Assembly: GCF_016758115.1 (NCBI RefSeq)
Contig: NZ_WIVG01000003.1
Coordinates: 22,998-86,997, forward strand
Direction of reading: 5' to 3'
DNA length: 64,000 bases
From: Lactococcus garvieae
GTDB taxonomy: Bacteria > Bacillota > Bacilli > Lactobacillales > Streptococcaceae
A model generated the notes under the pieces. It ran no database searches. It had not been told where the DNA came from and was given only the letters and a program-made list of their open reading frames with translations. Shown here one piece after another: positions 38,297 through 47,042 of the stretch (positions are counted from its first letter, which is position 1; every line of letters starts with the position of its first letter). A program made the position numbers and the translations under genes.

Positions 38297-38422
38297 AGAT
38301 AGAAGCAGAGAAATAGTGAAGCTATACTGTTTTACTTTTGAAATTTCTATAAATGATATAAAATGAAGTTAAGGATTTATAGTTTATTTTGAAAATTTTT
38401 TATGGCAAGAGGAGGGGAAGCA

Positions 38423-38866
38423 ATGGATTTTTTTAAAGAAATTATAAGTAACCAAATACTGCTAACGGCTCTAGTGGGATGGTTTGCTGCACAAATAATT
38501 AAAATTATCGTTGATGTATTTCGTTATAAAAAGCTGGATTGGAGTTTACTTTTTGCGACAGGAGGTATGCCGAGTTCCCACAGTGCACTAGTTGTTTCAA
38601 TGACGACAGCAACGGGATTATCGCAAGGGTTTGACTCGCCTGTTTTTGCTGTGGCAACAGTTTTTGCCTTTGTGGTGATGTATGATGCGCAAGGGATTCG
38701 ACGTCAAGCAGGAACGCATGCTTATATCTTGAATATCATTATCAAAACGATTGAGAGCCCCAAGATCAATGCAGAAAAAGCGCTGAAGGAATTACTGGGG
38801 CATACACCAGTACAGGTGCTTGGCGGTGCTATTTTAGGAATCCTTGTTGCACTTTTGATGAATTGA
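38423..38866 (+). CDS. Divergent PAP2-family membrane protein (DUF212/YuiD-like)
   Basis: The 147-residue membrane protein has the signature KLDWSLLFATGGMPSSHSAL and AQGIRRQAGTHA, shared with the acid-phosphatase/vanadium-haloperoxidase-related family. Four hydrophobic spans are visible. The start is the ATG after GGAGGGGAAGCA, seven codons inside the longest frame. It is a single gene. The substrate is unknown; related enzymes act on lipid phosphates. Confidence 0.85.
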   Translation: MDFFKEIISNQILLTALVGWFAAQIIKIIVDVFRYKKLDWSLLFATGGMPSSHSALVVSMTTATGLSQGFDSPVFAVATVFAFVVMYDAQGIRRQAGTHAYILNIIIKTIESPKINAEKALKELLGHTPVQVLGGAILGILVALLMN

Positions 38867-39214
38867 AGCAGGCTGTACTGTTATTGTATATAGGATAACA
38901 CGCTATCAGAGTCGTATAAGCTAGTTCTCAGCAAGCTTTCTCTTGAATATTTATAACACAAGCATACTTCCAAAATAAAGAGCTGCATGATTTTGATGCA
39001 GCTCTTTATTAATACACTTTTTATGCCAGCCACTTGTTATACGCTTTTGAATTTTACAAAAGATGATACAGGCGCAATATATATTCAAACGAATCAGCAT
39101 CAATCTATAATACTAGATTAAATCTTTGCTGAACAGGGATTTTTAACTCTTGTAACTGCCAGCTAAAAGTATGATAATAGCGGTGGAAATACCTTTTTTA
39201 GAGAAGGAAATTTT
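38867..39214. other. Intergenic region at the left edge of the accessory island
   Basis: It holds a strong terminator (38974-39010, 15-bp perfect stem) and, further right, a promoter for the decayed secreted-protein gene: TTGTAA (39151-39156), 17 nt, GATAAT (39174-39179). No gene was seen between them. AT content rises from here to about 42.7 kb. Confidence 0.6.
38974..39015. terminator. Strong rho-independent terminator
   Basis: The 15-bp perfect stem (38974-38988 with 38996-39010) has a 7-nt loop and A/T-rich flanks. It separates the PAP2-like gene from the accessory island. Confidence 0.85.
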
Positions 39215-39773
39215 ATGGAAAAGAAAAAAGGAATTATACTTGCTGTTGCTACAGTTACATTTTCAACCATAGGATTTGCAAATTTAACAGTCACAAAAAC
39301 ATCTGCAGACGAAGTGAAAAGTAGTCAAACTTCTTCTGTTCAAGATTTAGGTCAATTTGATAAATTTATTGAAGTATATAACAATAAATTTATTGTTAAA
39401 GATAGTGACGGAAAAATACCAAATACTACTTTATCCGAATTAATAAGGTAGTATCTGATACAAATAAATATATTCAAGATAATAATTTAACGATTAATCC
39501 TTCAACTAAAATGGCCCTACAATATGTGTTTTTTGGTAATACAAACTCCTTAGCTCGTTCTTATGGGAAAATGGTCTACTTGCAATTCGGTGGAACAGTG
39601 TACGAGTTGGTCTAGATAAAGGACTAACAAATGATATTCTCCACGGTGGGGGTGCAGGAGCAGCTGTTGTTATTGTTACCGTGATAGTTGATAGACATTT
39701 GGATACCAAATCAGGTTGGTGGTTTGACTATAATGTATATCTGAGACGTGTCACTAACTTTGGAAGACAATAA
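39215..39773 (+). pseudogene. Decayed gene for a secreted protein (two frameshifts)
   Basis: The intact first frame gives 78 residues with a signal peptide (KKKGIILAVATVTFSTIGFA, cleavage likely near TSADE) and stops at 39451. A second frame continues as NKVVSDTNKYIQDNNLTINP and SLARSYG and stops near 39615. A third frame gives WNSVRVGLDKGLTNDILHGG, then WWFDYNVYLRRVTNFGRQ, ending at 39773. The pieces join in order into about 185 residues with a Gly/Ala/Val hydrophobic stretch near the end. The pattern resembles small secreted proteins of streptococci that often lie beside an immunity-like membrane peptide, which is inference. It has its own promoter and RBS. Confidence 0.6.
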
Positions 39774-39787
39774 TTAAAAGGATAGTT

Positions 39788-39964
39788 ATGAATAAATCAT
39801 CGACCATCAAAGCATTACTCATGATAACGTTTATTATAATTACAGTTATCGTATTTCGACATATAACATTTTTATCTGAAATTTGGAATACAGTGTTTCT
39901 AACCCTTTTTATCCTTGTAGAGTACTTCTTTGTAAATAAAATCGTTGATAAAATTGCTCCATAA
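39788..39964 (+). CDS. Small membrane protein, possible immunity partner
   Basis: The product has 58 residues with two hydrophobic spans (LLMITFIIITVIVF and VFLTLFILVEYFF) separated by a short loop, and a basic end. RBS AAAAGGATAG precedes the ATG, 14 nt after the end of the decayed secreted-protein gene. Small two-span proteins directly after secreted antimicrobial genes are often immunity proteins; this role is inferred from position only. Confidence 0.55.
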   Translation: MNKSSTIKALLMITFIIITVIVFRHITFLSEIWNTVFLTLFILVEYFFVNKIVDKIAP

Positions 39965-40308
39965 ACCATTAAAATATTTTCATCATATCTGACTCTCTCA
40001 TCTATAGGTATTAATACATTGTCAAATTCTCTCCTAATTACCTTAAAACCGTCTGTTGAAAACGGAAATATTTTTTTATTCTTTATCTTTCCAGTTGTAC
40101 GCGTTTTGTACTCTGATGGATACGTTGATAAAAAAAGTAGATACAAAAGAACAAAAAAACTCAAGATATTTTAAACTATGAGCTAATTGTTTATTAATTC
40201 TGTTGCAAAGACTATCTTTTTTCCTCTATTTTTACAATAAAATAGACTTGGCGGAAAACTTAGTAATAAATCTGGAACTAGTAAGATAAAAATTATAGGA
40301 GAAAAAAC
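39965..40308. other. AT-rich intergenic region
   Basis: No plus-strand gene is evident. A minus-strand open frame (40164 down to 39754) begins with TTG and lacks an RBS; its first half (FPFSTDGFKVIRREFDNVLI, then DERVRYDENILMVYG) looks protein-like and may be a gene remnant. Right of it lies the AT-rich leader of the 31-residue peptide gene. Confidence 0.3.
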
Positions 40309-40404
40309 ATGGAAGATGCAAAATTTTTAAATGCTGCTGGTCCAATATGTACTCCTATCTGGCTTCAGTGTACACTACAAGACCAAATACGTAATCCTAC
40401 CTAG
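40309..40404 (+). CDS. Short Cys-containing peptide (31 residues), candidate signal or antimicrobial peptide
   Basis: A strong RBS (TAGGAGAA, 6 nt spacing) precedes the ATG. The peptide starts MEDAKFLNAAGP, then has ICTPIWLQC with Cys14, Pro16, Trp18 and Cys21, and ends DQIRNPT. There is no signal peptide. A second small ORF in the other accessory region (46959-47042, minus) shares M-x-x-A-K and the same C14-x-P16-x4-C21 spacing, which supports both as real. It lies directly before the secreted protein and ABC exporter genes at 40511-42565. A ring by disulfide or enzymatic crosslink is possible; no modifying enzyme is adjacent. Confidence 0.5.
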   Translation: MEDAKFLNAAGPICTPIWLQCTLQDQIRNPT

Positions 40405-40510
40405 CAATAGTATACGCTTTTATCTACAAATTAGATATCTTTTAATTACCTGCATTTGTAGAGGAGAAAAATGGACTCAGAAATAAATAATTAAGATTGG
40501 AGTAAGGTTT

Positions 40511-40918
40511 ATGAAAAGAATAAATTTGAAGAAAATTGTTTCAATTATTGCTGGAGCGTTGTTAATGGTTTCCGTAGTGATACCCGCAGTTGGAAAAGCT
40601 GGAACAAGAACAACAAGTTGTTATAAAGGCTCAGCACTGATGTGGAGTAATGATCACGTAACATTTTCTTATAATGGTAAATCAGTTACTAGCTCTTATG
40701 CATATCAAGATGGAGGGGCTATCTTCCCGCTTACCATGTCACTCAAAGGAATTAAGATGGTATCAAAAACCACAACTCAAAGATCTTATCAAGGGCGCTA
40801 CTTAGGTGGTGGTGGCATCCCGACTCCGTGGGGGAATGCTAACTTAATTAGTCAAACGAAAACAATGCAAACTTGGGTTCGTTCCAATGGTTCATGGGCT
40901 GCAAATTGGGTAGGTTAA
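40511..40918 (+). CDS. Secreted protein of unknown family, candidate bacteriocin
   Basis: The 135-residue protein has a clear Sec signal peptide (basic start, hydrophobic IVSIIAGALLMVSVVIPAV, likely cleavage after GKA). The mature part of about 105 residues is rich in Ser, Thr, Gly, Tyr and Trp, has a single Cys, a GGGGIP turn and ends SNGSWAANWVG. Size, composition and the two-gene ABC exporter that follows resemble secreted bacteriocins of the lactococcin 972 arrangement, but the sequence itself was not recognised. RBS GGAGTAAGG is adequate. It lies 66 nt before the ATPase gene and is probably co-transcribed. Confidence 0.65.
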   Translation: MKRINLKKIVSIIAGALLMVSVVIPAVGKAGTRTTSCYKGSALMWSNDHVTFSYNGKSVTSSYAYQDGGAIFPLTMSLKGIKMVSKTTTQRSYQGRYLGGGGIPTPWGNANLISQTKTMQTWVRSNGSWAANWVG

Positions 40919-40983
40919 TTGAAAAAATGTGGAGCCAGAGGGAGACTATTTGTTTTCTTTTGGCTTTTCTTTAAGGAAAAAAC

Positions 40984-41646
40984 ATGGAAAATGTAAAGAT
41001 AGAAGAACTTTATAAGCAATTTTCTGAAAAAATAATATTTGAAAATGCAAACGCCACTTTTGAAAGTGGGAAAATTTCATTTTTGATGGCTCCAAATGGT
41101 TTTGGGAAAACAACTTTGATCAAACTACTTTCAGGACTACAGAAAGAAGATAGTGGAAGAATAAAGAATCTCCACATACATCAAGACAGTTTTACATTAT
41201 ATGATGATTTATCTTTGTATGGTAATTTATCTGGGTATAAAAACATAGAAATTTTTACAAAATTTAAATACTCTAAAGAGGAAATTGATGCAGTAGCTAT
41301 AAGGTATTTACCAAGCTCGAGACTAAAAAAGAAGATTTCTATTTACTCTTTGGGAGAGGGAAAGAAGATTTCCCTTATTATTTGGGAATTGCTTATGCCC
41401 AAGTTATCCATGATGGATGAGATTACGAATGGTTTGGATTACCAAGCCTTAGCTGATTTAAAAAAGGTATTGAGCGAGGCGAAGACAGATAAAATTATTT
41501 TATTAACAGGTCATGATTTCAGCTTTTATGAGGACATAATTGATAATCTTTATGTTTTGAGCGATTATAAAATTATACAAGAAATGAAATGGAAAGAGTA
41601 TGGAGTGAAGGGGACATATGAAAAATACTTTGCGCCAAGAAATTAG
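40984..41646 (+). CDS. ABC transporter ATP-binding protein of the accessory island
   Basis: The 220-residue ATPase has Walker A APNGFGKTT, an unusual signature YSLGEGKKIS in place of LSGGQ, Walker B KLSMMDEITNGLD and a switch His in LTGHDFSFY. Divergent motifs and short length are typical of exporters tied to peptide export or self-immunity. It overlaps the permease gene by 29 bp, so the two form one transporter. The substrate may be the secreted protein encoded just upstream, or the system may protect against it. Confidence 0.8.
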   Translation: MENVKIEELYKQFSEKIIFENANATFESGKISFLMAPNGFGKTTLIKLLSGLQKEDSGRIKNLHIHQDSFTLYDDLSLYGNLSGYKNIEIFTKFKYSKEEIDAVAIRYLPSSRLKKKISIYSLGEGKKISLIIWELLMPKLSMMDEITNGLDYQALADLKKVLSEAKTDKIILLTGHDFSFYEDIIDNLYVLSDYKIIQEMKWKEYGVKGTYEKYFAPRN

Positions 41647-42565
41647 CTATTTAATGAGTTCTAAAACTTTATTAATAGGCGTTTTGTTGTTAATGCTTCT
41701 TCTTATTTTTGGAGCCTTCCAAGCAAAGATAACACAAACGAGTAGTGTTATGCAGTTTAAAGAAACTCAGAAGGTGTATAACAGCGAGCAGGAATTTGAA
41801 AATGATTTACATAAACCTTATTCTTTGAGTCAGTCTACAAATGGTCAAGATCAAGTGGATACTTCTATTGAAAATTCAGCGAGGTATAGCTATGAAAGTC
41901 TGATGATAGCGAATAATCAGATGAGTTTGCTTGGATTTCCGAAATTCTTTCTTAAGTATTCTGGACTAATATTTTTACCAATAATTTCTGGATTTTTAGG
42001 TATTTTTGTCGCAACTTATGACTATAAAAGTGCTACTTATAAGAGAAAATTGAACCATAATTCATGGCAAGAGATTTTGGTGGGGAAATACCTTGTCATA
42101 ATAAGTGTTTTATTTATTGCTTTAGTTTTTACCACTTTAATTTCCCTTGTTATAGGTGGTTTATCTGTTCATTTTATTGAGAGTATAGATGTTTCAAAAT
42201 ACGGTTCAATTTTTGAGGTCCACAATTCACTCCTTGATTTAGCTACTCTAGGATTAACTGTTTTCCTCATGAATGTCATTACTGCGGTTATTTGGTTTAC
42301 TTTATCTCTAATTATAAAGAGTAGTGTTATAAGCATTGTTTTATTCTTACTTTATGATTTAGTATTACCTAATTTTGGGAAATATGATTTTAAAAATGGA
42401 ATGATGAATGTCTTTTCAAGTGTTGGAAAAGATGTCATTACTCAGCCAGTACCTCTGCTGCAAATACCTTTTTTAGAAGCATGGGGAATCTTAATAGTCC
42501 ATGTTCTACTTGCTTTAGGAATTGGGTGGGGGATTTTTTATAAAAAAACGCGATTCACTCTTTGA
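41618..42565 (+). CDS. ABC transporter permease of the accessory island
   Basis: The 315-residue membrane protein has one N-terminal span, an outer loop of about 90 residues (KITQTSSVMQFKETQKVYNS onward), and five further spans. This is the ABC-2 type layout used by exporters and bacteriocin-immunity transporters. The start has GAAGGGG before the ATG within the end of the ATPase gene. No terminator was clearly seen after it. Confidence 0.8.
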   Translation: MKNTLRQEISYLMSSKTLLIGVLLLMLLLIFGAFQAKITQTSSVMQFKETQKVYNSEQEFENDLHKPYSLSQSTNGQDQVDTSIENSARYSYESLMIANNQMSLLGFPKFFLKYSGLIFLPIISGFLGIFVATYDYKSATYKRKLNHNSWQEILVGKYLVIISVLFIALVFTTLISLVIGGLSVHFIESIDVSKYGSIFEVHNSLLDLATLGLTVFLMNVITAVIWFTLSLIIKSSVISIVLFLLYDLVLPNFGKYDFKNGMMNVFSSVGKDVITQPVPLLQIPFLEAWGILIVHVLLALGIGWGIFYKKTRFTL

Positions 42566-42896
42566 AAAAATTCCCCAAGGAAGATAAGCGAACAGTTGAA
42601 ATCTTGTTGGTTGAGAATCATTTGAAGATAGAGATTGCATGAGAGAAAGAATCATAATATTTTAAACAGCAAAGAACGGGGACGAAAAGTAAATTTTTTC
42701 GCAATCAATTTTATAAATGGGATTTTCCATTTTTTATTTTGATGTTTTGCAGCATTCCTTGCTTATAGGAAAGAGTGATTCTCGGTCTCATAATTTTTTA
42801 TGCCTTGTCGGAGCCTCATGGAGGTCAACCTAGAGTCAAGACGATAATTCTGTTATAATTAAGAAGCATATAATTTGATAAGAATAGGTTTGAAAA
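42566..42896. other. Intergenic region before prfC
   Basis: No gene is seen. Near the right end an extended -10 (TG-T-TATAAT at about 42850-42858) should drive prfC. The left part looks like degraded AT-rich accessory DNA, so the island probably ends here. Confidence 0.5.
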
Positions 42897-44468
42897 ATGA
42901 ATAGAGCAGAAGAAATAAAAAAACGCCGTACCTTTGCCATCATCAGTCACCCGGATGCTGGTAAAACAACGATAACAGAACAACTCCTTAAATTTGGTGG
43001 AGCTATCCGAGAGGCCGGAACCGTTAAAGCACGTAAGACAGGTAACTTTGCTAAGTCTGACTGGATGGATATTGAAAAAGAACGTGGGATTTCCGTGACT
43101 TCATCTGTGATGCAGTTTGATTATGCTGGCAAGCGCGTGAATATCTTGGATACACCGGGACACGAGGACTTCTCGGAAGATACTTACCGTACTCTGATGG
43201 CCGTTGACGCTGCCGTTATGGTTATTGATAGCGCCAAAGGTATCGAGGCCCAGACGAAAAAACTTTTCCAAGTTGTAAAACGCCGTGGTATCCCTGTATT
43301 TACCTTTATTAATAAATTGGACCGTGATGGGCGTGAGCCGCTTGACTTACTGAGCGAATTGGAAGATATCTTGGGGATCGCTTCTGTGCCAATGAACTGG
43401 CCAATCGGGATGGGGAAAAACTTCCAAGGGCTCTATGACTTCTACAACAAACGTATCGAAGTTTACCAGCCTGAAAATGGAGAACGATTCATTGAGTTTG
43501 ATGAAAACGGCGAGATTGATGCCAGCCATCCCTTGACAAATAACCCTTTCTACGCACAGGCTATGGAGGATGCAGAACTTTTACTCGATGCAGGTAATGA
43601 ATTTGATGAGAAGAAAGTTCTTGCAGGTCAGCTCACGCCAGTGTTTTTCGGCTCAGCTTTAACAGACTTTGGCGTTGAAACTTTCCTGGATACTTTCTTG
43701 ACCTACGCACCTGAGCCAAATGGCCATAAAACAGTAGAGGGTGAGCTTATCGATCCTCTGCGTGAGGAGTTCTCAAGCTTTGTCTTCAAAATTCAAGCCA
43801 ACATGGATATTCGCCATCGTGACCGTATCGCTTTTGTTCGTATCGTTTCTGGCGAATTTGAACGTGGAATGGGCGTGAAGCTCCTCCGTACAGGCAAACA
43901 GGTCAAGCTTTCAAATGTTACTCAGTTTATGGCAGAATCCCGTGAAAATGTTGAAAATGCTGTGGCAGGTGATATCATCGGAGTTTACGATACAGGAACT
44001 TACCAAGTCGGGGATACACTGACGACAGGTAAACTCAAAACGCCTTTCGAACCTCTGCCAACTTTCACACCAGAGCTCTTTATGCGTGTGACTGCAAAAA
44101 ATGTCATGAAGCAAAAATCTTTCCAAAAAGGAATTGAACAGCTGGTGCAAGAAGGGGCCATTCAGCTCTATAAAACCTACACAACAGGAGAAATCATGCT
44201 TGGTGCCGTTGGTCAACTGCAATTTGAAGTCTTCAAGCACCGTATGGAAAATGAATACAATTCAGAAATCATTATGACACCGCTGGGGAGTAAAACAGTA
44301 CGTTGGATTAGGCCAGAGGACTTGGATGAGAAGATGTCGTCAAGTCGAAATATCTTGGCTAGAGACCGTTTTGATCATCCACTCTTCCTCTTTGAAAACG
44401 ACTTTGCCATGCGCTGGTTCAAAGATAAATACCCCGATGTGGAATTGATGGAGCAATTTTCTGTTTAA
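42897..44468 (+). CDS. prfC: Peptide chain release factor 3
   Basis: The 523-residue translational GTPase recycles RF1 and RF2 from the ribosome after termination. G1 is [13 protein letters not shown]3 is [15 protein letters not shown]4 is [29 protein letters not shown] is the switch I region typical of RF3. It is a single gene with a terminator at 44487. Confidence 0.96.
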   Translation: MNRAEEIKKRRTFAIISHPDAGKTTITEQLLKFGGAIREAGTVKARKTGNFAKSDWMDIEKERGISVTSSVMQFDYAGKRVNILDTPGHEDFSEDTYRTLMAVDAAVMVIDSAKGIEAQTKKLFQVVKRRGIPVFTFINKLDRDGREPLDLLSELEDILGIASVPMNWPIGMGKNFQGLYDFYNKRIEVYQPENGERFIEFDENGEIDASHPLTNNPFYAQAMEDAELLLDAGNEFDEKKVLAGQLTPVFFGSALTDFGVETFLDTFLTYAPEPNGHKTVEGELIDPLREEFSSFVFKIQANMDIRHRDRIAFVRIVSGEFERGMGVKLLRTGKQVKLSNVTQFMAESRENVENAVAGDIIGVYDTGTYQVGDTLTTGKLKTPFEPLPTFTPELFMRVTAKNVMKQKSFQKGIEQLVQEGAIQLYKTYTTGEIMLGAVGQLQFEVFKHRMENEYNSEIIMTPLGSKTVRWIRPEDLDEKMSSSRNILARDRFDHPLFLFENDFAMRWFKDKYPDVELMEQFSV

Positions 44469-44486
44469 TACTTTTCTGATACAGGA

Positions 44487-44511
44487 CAAGCCCCTTGTGG
44501 GCTTTTTTTGT
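44487..44511 (+). terminator. Terminator of prfC
   Basis: A short GC-rich stem (AAGCCC/GGGCTT) is followed by a T7 run shortly after the prfC stop codon. Confidence 0.8.
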
Positions 44512-44581
44512 TTTCTTCCTTTACTTTCAAAAAAATTTAAAAAAGAAAAGATGGTAAGCATTTACATTTTTAAAAGTATGA

Positions 44582-44703
44582 TATAATAGTCAAGTTATAT
44601 ATTCAGGCGAGTTAAGACAAATATTTTTTCGCCTGTAACTGAGCTTTCGAGCTTGGTCGTCATATTTGCCAAGGGCAAATTTAGAAAATTATAGGTGAAA
44701 CAA
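44582..44703 (+). promoter_or_regulatory. Promoter and long structured leader of the DEAD-box helicase gene
   Basis: An extended -10 (TG-A-TATAAT, TATAAT at 44582-44587) is followed by a leader of about 110 nt with several small hairpins (AGGCGA/TCGCCT, GAGCTTTCGAGCTT, TTGCCAAGGGCAA). Such leaders are common on cold-induced RNA helicase genes; cold regulation here is inferred. Confidence 0.55.
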
Positions 44704-46284
44704 TTGAAATTCAACGAACTAGGCCTTTCAGAAGGCATTGTCGAAACTCTTACAGCTATCGGTTATGAACAGCCAACGCCCATCCAAGAGCAAACTATCC
44801 AGTTAGCGCTCTCAGGACGTGATGTTCTAGGTCAAGCTCAGACAGGAACAGGGAAAACAGCCGCTTTTGGCCTCCCAACTATCGAGAAAATTAATCCAGA
44901 CAACAAGGCCATCCAAGCCCTTGTTGTTGCACCAACACGTGAACTTGCTGTGCAAGGTCAAGAAGAACTCTTCCGTTTTGGTAAATCTAAAGGACTTAAA
45001 GTGCGTACAGTGTTTGGTGGTTCAAGCATTGAAAAACAAATCAAGGCCTTGCGCTCAGGTGCCCATATCGTTGTAGGTACACCAGGACGTATGGTTGATC
45101 TGCTTAAGCGTAAAGCACTTGACCTTTCACATCTTGAAACACTAATCCTTGATGAAGCAGATGAAATGCTCAACATGGGCTTTCTTGATGACATTGAGTT
45201 CATCATCGGAAAAACGCCAGCAGAACGTCAAACTTTGCTTTTTTCAGCAACAATGCCAAATGACATCAAAAAAATTGGTGTGAAATTCATGAAAAATCCT
45301 GAACACGTCAAGGTGGCTGCAAAAGAAATGACTGCGGATCGCATTGACCAATACTTTATCAAGACAAAAGAGTTTGAAAAATTCGATGTCTTGACGCGTT
45401 TACTTGATGTTGAACGTCCAGAACTTGCGATTGTTTTCGGACGTACAAAACGCCGTGTAGATGAAATCACACGTGGTTTGAAGTTACGTGGTTATCGTGC
45501 CGAAGGCATTCATGGCGACTTGGATCAAAACAAACGTTTACGTGTCTTACGTGACTTTAAAGGTGGACATTTGGATATTTTGGTTGCAACTGACGTTGCA
45601 GCCCGTGGTCTTGATATCTCAGGGGTTACTCACGTTTACAACTATGATATCACTCAGGACCAAGAAAGCTATGTCCACCGTATTGGACGTACAGGCCGTG
45701 CTGGTAAGTCAGGTCGTTCTGTAACCTTCGTTAGCTACAACGAAATGGGCTATCTTCGTGCTATTGAAAAGTTGACGAAAAAAGAGATGAAGGGTATGCG
45801 TCCACCAACAAAAGAAGATGCTTATCAAGCCAGCCTTTCTGTGGCTATGGATGAGATTAAACGTGACCTACAAGAGGAAAATCTCAAAGATAAGTTAACC
45901 AAGTTTGATGCAGATGCAGAGCAACTGATGGCAGATTACGATGTTAAAGAACTCGTTGCGATGCTTATTCAAAGCCGTGTGAAGGATCCAGACACGATGC
46001 CAGAAGTCCAAATCACAGCAGAGCGTCCATTGCCATTTAACGGGGAAAACAAGGGCTTTAAGGGTAAAGCTAAAGGCGGAAAAGGAGGAAGCCGTTACGG
46101 GCGTGATCGGAGTAACAATCGCAGTGGCAAAGGTGGCTACCGTGGTAAAGCTGATGATAAGAAACGCAACTGGCGCGATCGTGACGATAAAAAACGCGAA
46201 TATTACAAAAAAGACCGTAAACCTAAAACACAGGGGAGCGAAAAGCAAACCGGCTTTGTGATGCGTAACCGTGGTGATAAATAA
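44704..46284 (+). CDS. cshA: DEAD-box RNA helicase (CshA-like)
   Basis: The 526-residue helicase acts in RNA turnover and ribosome assembly. The Q motif is before AQTGTGKT (motif I), then PTRELA, TPGR, DEAD (LDEADEMLNMG), SAT (FSATMP), and HRIGRTGRAG (motif VI). The C-terminal tail (from about 440) is a basic Gly/Arg/Lys-rich RNA-binding region. The start is taken as TTG 6 nt after an AGGTG site; a GTG three codons upstream overlaps that site. The long leader suggests cold-dependent control. Confidence 0.93.
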   Translation: MKFNELGLSEGIVETLTAIGYEQPTPIQEQTIQLALSGRDVLGQAQTGTGKTAAFGLPTIEKINPDNKAIQALVVAPTRELAVQGQEELFRFGKSKGLKVRTVFGGSSIEKQIKALRSGAHIVVGTPGRMVDLLKRKALDLSHLETLILDEADEMLNMGFLDDIEFIIGKTPAERQTLLFSATMPNDIKKIGVKFMKNPEHVKVAAKEMTADRIDQYFIKTKEFEKFDVLTRLLDVERPELAIVFGRTKRRVDEITRGLKLRGYRAEGIHGDLDQNKRLRVLRDFKGGHLDILVATDVAARGLDISGVTHVYNYDITQDQESYVHRIGRTGRAGKSGRSVTFVSYNEMGYLRAIEKLTKKEMKGMRPPTKEDAYQASLSVAMDEIKRDLQEENLKDKLTKFDADAEQLMADYDVKELVAMLIQSRVKDPDTMPEVQITAERPLPFNGENKGFKGKAKGGKGGSRYGRDRSNNRSGKGGYRGKADDKKRNWRDRDDKKREYYKKDRKPKTQGSEKQTGFVMRNRGDK

Positions 46285-46790
46285 CCGAAAAAGCATCTTA
46301 CCGTGGTTTTTTAAAATTCTTGAACCAGTGAAAAGTCTTTAAGCATCAGATGTTCCCTTAGTAGCTAGGGGGACGTTTTGTATATAGAAAGAAAAACTGA
46401 AATCGCTAAAGGTGTTAGATTGAAGTCTTTAAAAATAGGAGGGAAAGCTGGAAGTGTTGTATTTCTTTCTTATAACTGTTTTTTCCAGATGGTCAAACAC
46501 CTGTTAGCTTAGGAAGTTTGATACCAATATTCATCAAAACTGACTCTCAATATGCTTGCCTCTCACCAAGATAAAGAGCAAATTTATCAAGTCTCTTGAC
46601 TTTCAGGTAAAGATTAGGTGGTTATCTGGTGATGCTTATCGCTACAACTGTCAAAAGACTCTCTGGCTTATCCTTGGGAACAACTTTCCAATTTGCATTT
46701 GATAGAGGCTCTTTTGGATTTCAAGAGCAAAAATGTTCTTTGGTTCTACGAGTACTGCTCTTCTAACTTTACAGTGCAAGAAAGAAAAAA
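46285..46790. other. Gene-free stretch, possible decayed gene
   Basis: A plus-strand frame from about 46551 to 46795 reads protein-like (SHQDKEQIYQVS, later AYPWEQLSNLHLIEALLDFK) but has three in-frame stops. It ends right before the strong terminator at 46793, which fits a decayed gene. The family was not recognised. Confidence 0.3.
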
Positions 46791-46792
46791 AT

Positions 46793-46826
46793 AAGAGAAC
46801 TAAGCAATTTGCTTAGTTCTCTTTTG
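46793..46826. terminator. Strong rho-independent terminator
   Basis: A stem of about 14 bp (46793-46807 with 46809-46823) is followed by T residues. Similar A/T flanks on both sides allow use in either direction. Confidence 0.8.
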
Positions 46827-46958
46827 AGCTTAAGGCAATGACAGCAGATAAGCTAGCTTAAGTAAAGCTTTCTTACTTTAAGGGGAAGTAACATGCAAAA
46901 CATCAAAAGCTAAGTATCTGCCGTAGGGAATGTAGGAGTATAATCTTCTTTTAAAGAT

Positions 46959-47042
46959 TTATACTAGGGACTTCATTTGACACCATACTCCACCAGGAAC
47001 ACATCCACTAACGATGAGCGGGAAGAGTTTAGCTTCTTTCAT
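46959..47042 (-). CDS. Short Cys-containing peptide (27 residues), paralogue-like to the 40309 peptide
   Basis: A perfect RBS (AAAGGAGAAAGG) precedes the ATG on the minus strand. The peptide starts MKEAKLFPLIVSG, has CVPGGVWC with Cys14, Pro16, Trp20 and Cys21, and ends QMKSLV. The 31-residue peptide at 40309 has the same M-x-x-A-K start and identical Cys/Pro/Cys positions. A promoter lies upstream within a 15-bp inverted repeat (47051-47109). No modifying or export gene adjoins it. It may be a secreted signal, a small bacteriocin or a regulator peptide; this is open. Confidence 0.5.
   Translation of the reverse strand: MKEAKLFPLIVSGCVPGGVWCQMKSLV

Noticed and set aside
39754..40164. 136-codon minus-strand open frame in the accessory island
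   Set aside because: TTG start, no RBS, and its second half is antisense to the small membrane protein gene. The first half looks protein-like, so it is mentioned only as a possible remnant.
40446..40510. 7-codon ORF with GAGGAG site before the secreted protein gene
   Set aside because: Too short to judge; probably part of the leader of the secreted protein gene.
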